Source: an uncultured Hyphomonadaceae bacterium (lineage in GTDB: Bacteria > Pseudomonadota > Alphaproteobacteria > Caulobacterales > Hyphomonadaceae). Taken from it: DNA of 12,927 nucleotides. The position numbers were made by a program, and so were the translations under genes. Numbering within the stretch: position 1 is the stretch's first letter; each line of letters begins with the position of its first letter. Positions 6,619 to 12,927 of the stretch are shown here, piece after piece. The notes beneath the pieces are model-generated. The model saw only the letters and a program-made list of their open reading frames with translations. It was not told where the DNA came from and did no database searches. The stretch lies in NCBI GenBank assembly GCA_938049795.1, contig CALLCD010000239.1:1-12927 (forward strand), in the 5' to 3' direction.

Positions 6619-9180
6619 ATGTACCGACTTATGACTGGCGTCTCAGGGGCCGCCTTGATGCTTGCTTTTGGCTTGTCCGCGCAGGCGCAGGAGGGGGTCG
6701 AGGGGGCCGCTGACGAACGCCGTCTCGCGCCGGTTACGGTCACCGCGACCAAGAGAGCCGAGAGTGCGCAGAGCGTTCCGGTGACGGTGTCTGCGCTTGG
6801 CGAGGTCACGCTCGACGAGTTGAATGTCAGTGTGTTTACGGATTATCTCGTCCAGTTGCCGGGCGTAACGGCGGGCGGGTCTGGCCCCGGGCAGAACACG
6901 ATTTACATTCGAGGACTGGCCTCGACCACGCCGAATTTGACGACGGCGGGTGTTGCGGGGCTTGCGCCAAATGTGGCGCTTTATCTTGACGAGCAGCCGG
7001 TCTCGCAGCCTGGGCGAAATCTTGATGTTTACGCGGCTGACCTTCAGCGCGTTGAGGTGCTGTCTGGTCCGCAAGGGACGCTTTTCGGGGCGAGCTCTCA
7101 GGCCGGTACGGTGCGGTTGATTACAAACAAGCCCAATCTTGACGGATTTGAGGCGAGCGTGAAGCTTGGCACGGCTTTCACTGAAGGGGGCGAGTTTAGT
7201 CAGTCTGTTGAAGGTGTTCTAAATATTCCTGTTACGGATAAATTTGCTGTCCGTGTCGTCGGCTATGTTGATGATCAGGGCGGGTATATTGATAATGTGG
7301 CGGGCACGCGGTCGGCGGCGGAAAGCGGGCGCTTTCGACCGGAAGGGTTTGTTCGCGCCAATGGCGTTCCGGTGTCGGAAAATCGCGCAGGGTTTCAGGC
7401 CGGTGCGGATTTGTCGAATGTGAACTTTATCGAAGCGAACAATCAGGCGCTTGTCGAGGAAGACTTTAATGATGCGACCTATGCGGGTTTCCGGCTGAGC
7501 GGGCTTTACGAGTTCAATTCCGACTGGAATCTGAACGTCTCGCATTCCCAGCAGAGTATTGAGTCCGATGGTGTGTTTTTCACCGATCCGGAACTTGATG
7601 ATCTCGAGGTTCAGCGGTTTTCGCCGGACAGTATTCAGGATGATTATTCCAATACGGCGTGGACGCTTGAAGGGCGGCTTGGCTTTCTTGATGCCGTTTA
7701 TACGGGCGCATTTACCGACCGCGATACTGATCAGAGAGTGGACTATACGGACTATCTTTTCGTGGGTCAGTACCTGCCCTATTACATTTGTGATGGCTCG
7801 GTGTCCTATCCGGGTGCTGCGGGGCCTGCGGGGACGTGTCAGGCGCCGAACCTGCTGGTCAATTCTTCGACCGATACGAAAATACAGACGCATGAATTGC
7901 GGTTTAATACGCCTGCGGAGCACCGGATTCGCGCAACGGTTGGCGGCTTTTACAGCGATCTCGAACTTGATGAGTTGAATGATTTTATCTATCCGGGTTC
8001 GACGCAAGTGGTTGGGTTTAATGGAGAAATTGGATTTGCGCCAAACTTTCCGTTGACCAATACGGCGGTGACGGGACTTGTCGGCAATGCTGCGCCCGGC
8101 TTCTTCTCAGACCCTGGCCCGTTTCCGGATGGCGTTATCTTCCGTAATGACATTCGGCGTACGGATGAACAGTTTGGCATTTTTGGCGAGGCGACGTTTG
8201 CGGTTATTCCGGACACATTGGAAGTGACGTTCGGGGCACGCTATTATGACATTGAAGTGGATTTTGAAGGCAGTGCAAACTCGTCCTTTTCCAATCTTGG
8301 TCAGACTGAGGATGCGCAAGCGTTTGGTACGAATATTTCAGCACAATTTGCGCCGGGCAATGCGGCCGGTGCACCCGATGCTGCGCGCACGGATGGTGTG
8401 ATCTTCAAGGGCAATGTCAGCTGGACGCCTACGGATGATCTATTGTTCTACTTTACGTATTCGGAAGGCTTCCGGCCAGGGCTGCTCAATCGTCCGGGCG
8501 GGGCGGTCAGCCCGAGCGGGTTTGTTGTTCCGTTTGCGCTGGATACGGACGAAGTTCAAAATTTCGAGTTTGGCTGGAAGACGACGCTGTTTAACCAGCT
8601 CCAGCTTAATGGCAGCGCCTTCTATGTCGATATTAGCGATTTGCAGACGACGATTTTTGATACGTCGATCACCAACCTGTTCTTCTCGGACAATGCGGCG
8701 AATGCGGAACTGTTCGGGCTTGAGGCGGACATTATCTGGGCGCCGCCACAGATTGAGGGGCTGACGGTGACGGCGGCGTTCTCTGTTCTTGATACGGAGA
8801 TTACTGAAGTTCTGACCCCAACTGGCGATGTGCTTGAGGGGGACGAATTGGCCTTTGCGCCGAACTTTCAGGGCAATCTGCGGGCGCGTTATGAGTGGGA
8901 TCTGTCCGGCGGGGACTATCGCGCGCATGTTCAGGGGCAAGGGGTCTATTCCGGCTCGTCCTTTTCGGACATTATCACGATCAACCGCGCAGAGATTGAT
9001 AGCTGGTTCACCTTGGCGACCGCTGTTGGTGTGAGTACGGATCAATGGTCGGCAGAGTTTTACATCGACAATCTGACCGATGAGCGGGCCGAGTTGGCGA
9101 ATAATTTTGTGTTTGACCGCGAACGGGTGACCGTGAACCGGCCGCGCAGCTATGGCCTCCGGCTGTCGTACAAATACTAG
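6619..9180 (+). CDS. TonB-dependent outer-membrane receptor
   Basis: An 853-residue outer-membrane gated channel that imports a ligand using TonB-ExbB-ExbD energy. Residues 1-23 are a Sec signal ending in AQA. A TonB-box-like stretch (LAPVTVTATKR) comes soon after, then the plug domain (about 40-180) with its hallmarks: LVQLPGV, TIYIRGL, VALYLDEQPV, and RVEVLSGPQGTLFGASSQAGTVRLITNKP. The barrel fills the rest, with strands ending in aromatic residues, a YFTYSEGFRPG segment typical of this class, and a closing LRLSYKY whose last residue is aromatic as expected for Bam-assembled proteins. C391 and C407 are the only cysteines and bracket a Gly/Pro-rich external-loop-like stretch, so a disulfide is likely. 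The ligand is unknown; this broad class in sphingomonads and caulobacters covers saccharides, lipids, aromatics and siderophores. The TPR-sulfotransferase starts 70 bases downstream on the same strand, which suggests an operon. Confidence 0.95.
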   Translation: MYRLMTGVSGAALMLAFGLSAQAQEGVEGAADERRLAPVTVTATKRAESAQSVPVTVSALGEVTLDELNVSVFTDYLVQLPGVTAGGSGPGQNTIYIRGLASTTPNLTTAGVAGLAPNVALYLDEQPVSQPGRNLDVYAADLQRVEVLSGPQGTLFGASSQAGTVRLITNKPNLDGFEASVKLGTAFTEGGEFSQSVEGVLNIPVTDKFAVRVVGYVDDQGGYIDNVAGTRSAAESGRFRPEGFVRANGVPVSENRAGFQAGADLSNVNFIEANNQALVEEDFNDATYAGFRLSGLYEFNSDWNLNVSHSQQSIESDGVFFTDPELDDLEVQRFSPDSIQDDYSNTAWTLEGRLGFLDAVYTGAFTDRDTDQRVDYTDYLFVGQYLPYYICDGSVSYPGAAGPAGTCQAPNLLVNSSTDTKIQTHELRFNTPAEHRIRATVGGFYSDLELDELNDFIYPGSTQVVGFNGEIGFAPNFPLTNTAVTGLVGNAAPGFFSDPGPFPDGVIFRNDIRRTDEQFGIFGEATFAVIPDTLEVTFGARYYDIEVDFEGSANSSFSNLGQTEDAQAFGTNISAQFAPGNAAGAPDAARTDGVIFKGNVSWTPTDDLLFYFTYSEGFRPGLLNRPGGAVSPSGFVVPFALDTDEVQNFEFGWKTTLFNQLQLNGSAFYVDISDLQTTIFDTSITNLFFSDNAANAELFGLEADIIWAPPQIEGLTVTAAFSVLDTEITEVLTPTGDVLEGDELAFAPNFQGNLRARYEWDLSGGDYRAHVQGQGVYSGSSFSDIITINRAEIDSWFTLATAVGVSTDQWSAEFYIDNLTDERAELANNFVFDRERVTVNRPRSYGLRLSYKY

Positions 9181-9202
9181 CTTGTAAGCTGCGCAAAACC
9201 AG

Positions 9203-9238
9203 TTGATCATTGGGTGCAATTTCGAATCCTATGATCAA
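9203..9238. repeat. Inverted repeat TTGATCAT...ATGATCAA upstream of the sulfotransferase
   Basis: TTGATCAT (9203-9210) and ATGATCAA (9231-9238) are perfect 8-base inverted copies with a 20-base spacer, and each holds the palindrome TGATCA. It fills most of the 70-base gap after the receptor gene and ends 12 bases before the proposed ATG at 9251. It could be a dimeric operator, for example for the downstream MarR protein, or an RNA stem-loop controlling translation. There is no following T-tract, so it is not an intrinsic terminator. Confidence 0.5.
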
Positions 9239-9250
9239 TGTGCCCAGAGA

Positions 9251-11248
9251 ATGACCGAGATTACTGACGCTCTTTTGTCCGAACGCAAAGCCGTGCAGGC
9301 CCTGATGCAGGCTGGACGGTTTGGCGAGGCTCTCGCGGCGGCCGATGGCGCGCTGGGCACCTCGCCCGAGGATGTGGAGCTGCTCTATATGGGCGCGGCG
9401 TCGGCGCGGTATGCCAAGAAATTTGATCGGGCTGCGGAGTATTTGGCGCGATTGAAATCCGTGCAACCGGAGTTTGGTCGCGCTTTTCAGGAAGAGGGCC
9501 ATTTGCTCCGCGATCAGGGGCAGTTCGAGGCGGCGCTTGGGGCTTACCGGCGGGCGTGCCAGTATAATGGTGCGCTTATTGCGAGTTGGGCGGCACAAGC
9601 GGAGATCCTTCGGCGGCTTGGACAGGCTGAGGGGGCGAGCGCGGCAGAGGCTCAGGCGGGCCGGCTTAAAGCTTTGCCGAAGCATTTGCTGGCGGTGAGC
9701 AATCATCTGGCCGAGGGGCGCATATTGAAAGCGGAGGATTTGTGCCGCGCGTTTCTGAAAGCGCATCCGCATCATGTTGAAGCCATGCGGCTCTTGGCGG
9801 AGATCGGGACGCAGCTTGGTGTGCTGGAGGATGCTGATCTTTTGCTTGAGGCGGCCGTGGAAATCGCGCCGGACAATATCCAGCTTCGGCTCGACTATAT
9901 TCAAGTGCTCCGTAAGCGGCAGAAATTTGTTGAGGCACTGGCACAGGCGCGCGCGCTTTATGAGCGTGATCCGGGCAATCCGCTTTTTCTCTCGCATTTC
10001 ACCATTGAGACGATGCAGACGGGGGATTATGACACGGCGCTTGGCCTCTTTGACAAAGTGCTGGAGAAGCTGCCTGACGATCCGGCAACGCTGACCTCAC
10101 GCGGGCATGCCTTGAAAACGGCGGGGCGGCAGGCTGAGGCGATTGGTTCTTACAAGGCGGCCATTGCAGCGCGCAGCACGCATGGGGACGCTTGGTATGC
10201 GCTGGCCAATTTGAAGACTTATACGTTCGAGGATGGTGAGCTTGCGCAGATGCAAGCGGTGGCCGGACAGGCGGATCTGAGCCATATGGATCGGGTGCAT
10301 ATCGCGTTCGCATTGGGAAAAGCGTTCGAGGATCGTAAGGCTTATGATGATGCGTTCGCGCAGTATGCTCTGGGCAATGGGCTGAAATCCGCCCAGAGCC
10401 GATACACCAGCGCGCAGATGCAGGCCGAGCTTGAAGCGCAGAAGACCGCGTGTCCGGCGACCATTTTTGCCGAGCCTGACCGCAAGGGCCATGCCGCGCC
10501 CGATCCGATCTTTATCGTCGGCTTGCCGCGCGCGGGGTCCACACTGATCGAGCAGATACTTGCCTCCCATAGCCAGGTCGATGGCACGCTGGAATTGCCG
10601 GACATTCTGTCGCTCGCCCATCGCTTGCGCGGCCGTAAGCATGTGTCCGAGGCGGCGCGCTATCCGGATGTTCTGGCTGAACTGTCAGCAGACGCACTAT
10701 CCGATCTTGGCACAAATTACATCGAGACAACGCGGATACATCGTCGGGGCGCGCCGTTTTTTACCGACAAAATGCCGAACAATTTCAGGCATCTGGGGTT
10801 GATCCATTTGATTCTACCGAACGCGAAGATCATTGATGCGCGCCGCGCGCCGATGGATTGCTGCTGGTCGGGCTTTAAGCAGCTATTCGCCGAGGGGCAG
10901 GAGTTTACCTATGCGCTCGAGGATATTGGTCATTATTATCGCGCCTATGTGGATCTGATGGATCATTGGGAGCGTGTGCTGCCGGCGGGCACGGTTTTGC
11001 GTGTCCAACATGAAGACGTGCTCGACGATCTTGAGGGGCAAGTGCGGCGCATTCTGTCTTATTGCGGTCTGCCGTTTGAAGCGGCCTGTCTTGATTTCCA
11101 CCAGACCCGGCGGGCGGTGCGCACGGCGAGTTCCGAACAAGTGCGCCAACCGATAAGCCGCGCGGGCCAGGATCAGTGGCGTCCGTTCGTCCATCATCTT
11201 GAGCCGCTTAAAAAGGCGCTTGGCAAAGAGCTTGTCGGCGAGGTATGA
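9251..11248 (+). CDS. TPR-repeat sulfotransferase (Sulfotransferase_3-type)
   Basis: A two-part protein of 665 residues from this start. Residues 1 to about 400 are alpha-helical tetratricopeptide repeats, for example GRFGEALAAADGAL, GQFEAALGAYRRACQ, GDYDTALGLFDKVLEKLPDDP and GRQAEAIGSYKAAI, probably a protein- or substrate-binding scaffold. The C-terminal 260 residues are a PAPS-dependent sulfotransferase: the 5'-phosphosulfate loop GLPRAGST at 424-431, TDKMPNN at 505-511, and the 3'-phosphate motif R-x-P-x-D-x-x-x-S (R532 to S540). No signal peptide is seen, so it should act in the cytoplasm or at the inner membrane face. The frame also opens at a TTG at 9203, but that codon lies inside an inverted repeat and lacks a ribosome site, so the ATG at 9251 is preferred although its own Shine-Dalgarno is poor. 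The next gene overlaps its end by 4 bases. The acceptor (protein tyrosine, glycan, lipid or small molecule) is unknown. Confidence 0.93.
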   Translation: MTEITDALLSERKAVQALMQAGRFGEALAAADGALGTSPEDVELLYMGAASARYAKKFDRAAEYLARLKSVQPEFGRAFQEEGHLLRDQGQFEAALGAYRRACQYNGALIASWAAQAEILRRLGQAEGASAAEAQAGRLKALPKHLLAVSNHLAEGRILKAEDLCRAFLKAHPHHVEAMRLLAEIGTQLGVLEDADLLLEAAVEIAPDNIQLRLDYIQVLRKRQKFVEALAQARALYERDPGNPLFLSHFTIETMQTGDYDTALGLFDKVLEKLPDDPATLTSRGHALKTAGRQAEAIGSYKAAIAARSTHGDAWYALANLKTYTFEDGELAQMQAVAGQADLSHMDRVHIAFALGKAFEDRKAYDDAFAQYALGNGLKSAQSRYTSAQMQAELEAQKTACPATIFAEPDRKGHAAPDPIFIVGLPRAGSTLIEQILASHSQVDGTLELPDILSLAHRLRGRKHVSEAARYPDVLAELSADALSDLGTNYIETTRIHRRGAPFFTDKMPNNFRHLGLIHLILPNAKIIDARRAPMDCCWSGFKQLFAEGQEFTYALEDIGHYYRAYVDLMDHWERVLPAGTVLRVQHEDVLDDLEGQVRRILSYCGLPFEAACLDFHQTRRAVRTASSEQVRQPISRAGQDQWRPFVHHLEPLKKALGKELVGEV

Positions 11249-11739
11249 GCGATTCCATGACGATACGGTCCGAAGATGCCCTGATTGCCTTGCGCCAGAT
11301 CCAGCGTAAAACGGAACTGGCGGCCAGACGGCTTGCGCAGATGGCGGGGCTGACCCCGTCCCAGCTTGTTGTGATGCAGATTTTGAAAGATCGCGGTGAG
11401 ACGAGCGCGGGTGAGTTGAGCCGATTGACCCAGCTCAAACATGCGACGATTACGAGCCTGACGGATAAGCTTGTCGCGCGGGGGTATGTTACCCGCCGAA
11501 AGGTCGAGAGCGACAAACGCAAAGTCTGGCTGGATCTGACCTCGGCGGGTGAAACGGGGCTCGCGGCGGCGCCTGATCTCTTGCAGGAAGTGTTTGAGGT
11601 CCGGTTCAATGCGTTGCCCGACTGGCAGCAATCCATGTTGGTTGCGGTGCTGGAGCGGGTTTCGGCTTTGCTGGACGCGGAAGATCTTGATGCCGCGCCC
11701 GTTCTCGATATTGGTGCGCTGGACGAGAAGCCGGACTAG
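11245..11739 (+). CDS. MarR-family transcriptional regulator
   Basis: A 164-residue dimeric winged helix-turn-helix regulator. MarR proteins usually repress nearby genes and release DNA on binding a small ligand or after thiol oxidation. The core is typical: LAQMAGLTPSQLVVMQIL, then TSAGELSRLTQLKHATITSLTDKLVARGYV (about 53-82), the wing VESDKRKVWLDLTSAG (87-102) with the conserved D90 and R92, and a C-terminal dimerisation helix. There are no cysteines, so thiol-based redox sensing is excluded. The ATG overlaps the sulfotransferase stop as ATGA, which implies translational coupling and one transcript. A second in-frame ATG at 11257 is also possible. Placement at the end of the receptor-sulfotransferase unit suggests it controls that unit, perhaps through the repeat at 9203-9238 or the region upstream of 6619; this is inference. 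Confidence 0.93.
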   Translation: MSDSMTIRSEDALIALRQIQRKTELAARRLAQMAGLTPSQLVVMQILKDRGETSAGELSRLTQLKHATITSLTDKLVARGYVTRRKVESDKRKVWLDLTSAGETGLAAAPDLLQEVFEVRFNALPDWQQSMLVAVLERVSALLDAEDLDAAPVLDIGALDEKPD

Positions 11740-11772
11740 ACACGGCCTCGGCAACCCCAAGCGTGGAAACTC

Positions 11773-11807
11773 ATCATCTCCAAAAGAAAAGGCCGACCGG
11801 AGATGAT
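11773..11807. repeat. Second inverted repeat overlapping the terminator loop
   Basis: ATCATCTCC (11773-11781) is a perfect 9-base reverse complement of GGAGATGAT (11799-11807), which comprises the last two stem bases of the terminator's left arm plus its whole loop. In RNA the upstream segment could pair with the terminator loop as a pseudoknot or form a competing hairpin. Confidence 0.6.
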
Positions 11808-11817
11808 CCGGTCGGCC
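11791..11817. terminator. Strong bidirectional intrinsic terminator
   Basis: GGCCGACCGG (11791-11800) and CCGGTCGGCC (11808-11817) form a perfect 10-bp GC-rich stem with the 7-base loop AGATGAT. On the plus strand CTTGTTTT follows; on the minus strand the stem is followed by TTTTCTTTT. It therefore ends both the plus-strand MarR operon, whose stop lies 51 bases upstream, and the converging autotransporter transcript. The minus-strand T-tract is the better of the two. Confidence 0.93.
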
Positions 11818-11844
11818 CTTGTTTTCGCGTGCGGTTTACTTGGC

Positions 11845-12927
11845 CTAGAAGGCGAAGCGTGCGCGGAGGAAGCCGCCATGAGACTGGTAGTCCGAGGCGA
11901 ACTCGCCATTATATTCGACGCCAATCGTGACACCGTTTCCGGCGACGAAGTTGACACCTGTGCCGACTTCAAAGCGTGACTGGGATGGGTCATCGCTTTC
12001 CAGTGAGAACGGAGCGGTGGCACCGGCGAGGTTCACATCGAGGACACGCTCGTCACCGATCACGTCATAGACATAAGCGGCCCTTGCAAATGGCTTGAAG
12101 CCATCAAAGTCAGCGGCCACATCCGCACCAACCCGAAGGTCGAGATACTGAACGCTGTCGGCATCGACATCGAGGTTGAGGCCACCAATCTCGGTGAAGT
12201 CATCCTCTGACAGGCTCGCAAAGCGGAACCCGGCGTTTGGTGTGAAGGTGAACGCGCCATTTTCGATGACATATCCAGCGGTGGCCTGTGTCGTGAAGCC
12301 TTTGACATCCGCGTCGCCGGTGATGGTTCCGGTCGTGCCAAGACGCTCGGTGTCACCATTGCCGAAGATGTAGCCGATTTGACCGTTTACGAAGGTCTGG
12401 CCTGACTTGTAACCGGCATAGGCTGACAGTTGGAAACTGTCGATGTCGGTTTCCTGAGCACCCGGGCCGTCGCTGTCTATGCTGATATTGGCATAGTTGA
12501 AGGCTGCGCCGACGGTGAGCTGCTCGCTCACTTTGGTGTCTGCGCCCAGAGCGATACCGAAGCTGTCGGCGTCATATCCAGGTTGGCTGACAACGCCGCT
12601 TCCGTCACCGCGATCCGCTGTGCGACCGAAGGCCTGTGCCCAGACACCTGTTGCGGCATCAGAGTTGAGGCGGCGGTTGACATAGCGGTCTGCCAGTTCG
12701 TGGCTCTCATAGACTTCCCGAGTTGCGCCTTCATTGATGGCTGGGAGAAGTGCCAGAGCCGAGGTCGTGAAGTCCGCGACGCCTGCACTGTCATTGAGCG
12801 CGTTTGCAACGGTGGCATCCAGCGCGCCGGCTGTGAAGGCCGACGTTACGGCTCCGCCAAACGCGGAGATGTTTGCGTCTGGTGAGACCTGAGCCAGATC
12901 GACGGCTGTGGCTGTGACCGCGATGCT
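11845..12927 (-). CDS. Autotransporter (type Va) C-terminal portion, N-terminus beyond window
   Basis: The minus-strand frame is open from the right edge to the stop at 11845-11847, giving 360 residues of a C-terminus. The last 265 or so, beginning VWAQAFGRTADRGDGSG, form an autotransporter beta-barrel domain: alternating strands such as FGIALGADTKVSEQLTVGAAFNYA, LSAYAGYKSGQTFVNGQIGYIFG and FKPFARAAYVYDV, and a terminal FLRARFAF ending in phenylalanine, the signal for outer-membrane assembly. Before it is a helical linker with ALLPAINEGATREVYESHE, and before that an Ala/Val/Thr-rich passenger end. Such proteins export their passenger to the cell surface through the barrel. The passenger function cannot be judged because it lies outside the window. 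A GTG at 12529-12531 could be mistaken for the start of a 228-residue barrel protein, but the frame continues upstream with clear domain sequence, so it is internal. The strong terminator lies just downstream of its stop. Confidence 0.9.
   Translation of the reverse strand, partial: SIAVTATAVDLAQVSPDANISAFGGAVTSAFTAGALDATVANALNDSAGVADFTTSALALLPAINEGATREVYESHELADRYVNRRLNSDAATGVWAQAFGRTADRGDGSGVVSQPGYDADSFGIALGADTKVSEQLTVGAAFNYANISIDSDGPGAQETDIDSFQLSAYAGYKSGQTFVNGQIGYIFGNGDTERLGTTGTITGDADVKGFTTQATAGYVIENGAFTFTPNAGFRFASLSEDDFTEIGGLNLDVDADSVQYLDLRVGADVAADFDGFKPFARAAYVYDVIGDERVLDVNLAGATAPFSLESDDPSQSRFEVGTGVNFVAGNGVTIGVEYNGEFASDYQSHGGFLRARFAF

Noticed and set aside
6483..6713. A possible 76-residue small protein upstream of the TonB receptor
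   Set aside because: It overlaps the receptor's signal-peptide coding region in another frame, lacks a ribosome site and has no coherent protein features.
7219..8007. A 262-codon minus-strand open frame inside the TonB receptor
   Set aside because: The translation is basic and low in complexity with no domain, while the plus strand encodes clear receptor barrel sequence.
9179..9190. AGCTT-GT-AAGCT as a terminator after the TonB receptor
   Set aside because: The stem is 5 bp with a 2-base loop and no T-tract follows, so it would not terminate efficiently.
11845..12531. A complete 228-residue outer-membrane porin-like gene starting at GTG 12531
   Set aside because: The same frame continues upstream to the window edge with the start of the autotransporter barrel and its linker, so the GTG is an internal valine codon.
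1..12927. CRISPR array, insertion sequence, integrase, toxin-antitoxin or phage-defence system
   Set aside because: No regularly spaced repeats, transposase or recombinase motifs, or paired small toxin-antitoxin genes were found on either strand.

Overview
The window looks like chromosomal DNA of a Gram-negative alphaproteobacterium, probably a marine or aquatic heterotroph of the Hyphomonadaceae/Maricaulales/Parvularculales or sphingomonad kind. This is an inference from gene content (a large TonB-dependent receptor next to a TPR-sulfotransferase, a lipoprotein M1 peptidase, a BCCT carrier, an autotransporter) and moderately high GC with dense packing. No rRNA, tRNA, CRISPR array, insertion sequence or phage gene is visible.

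Layout. Bases 3-1000 hold the 3' end of a medium-chain dehydrogenase/quinone-reductase-like gene, followed 2 bases later by a nitroreductase. A lipoprotein M1-family zinc aminopeptidase follows (1091-3664), its leader carrying an imperfect direct repeat. Next is a LysR-type regulator (3771-4673) that is clearly OxyR-like but has Gly and Ala where OxyR has its two redox cysteines; an ATAG-N7-CTAT site lies just upstream. A BCCT osmolyte carrier on the minus strand (4694-6316) converges on it with 20 bases between stop codons. A 302-base divergent intergenic region separates the carrier from a plus-strand cluster: TonB-dependent receptor (6619-9180), TPR-sulfotransferase (9251-11248) and MarR regulator (11245-11739, overlapping its neighbour by 4 bases). 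A strong bidirectional terminator (11791-11817) separates this cluster from a minus-strand autotransporter whose C-terminal barrel lies in the window and whose N-terminus lies beyond the right edge.

How the genes may work together. The receptor, sulfotransferase and MarR genes look like one transcription unit: outer-membrane uptake of an unknown ligand, a PAPS-dependent modifying enzyme with a TPR scaffold, and a possible ligand-sensing repressor. The 70-base receptor-sulfotransferase gap holds an inverted repeat that could be an operator or an RNA hairpin. The substrates of the receptor and the sulfotransferase cannot be read from the sequence. The two most unusual items are the cysteine-less OxyR homologue with a candidate self-binding site, and the receptor/sulfotransferase/MarR cluster. 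The remaining genes are recognisable housekeeping or accessory families.
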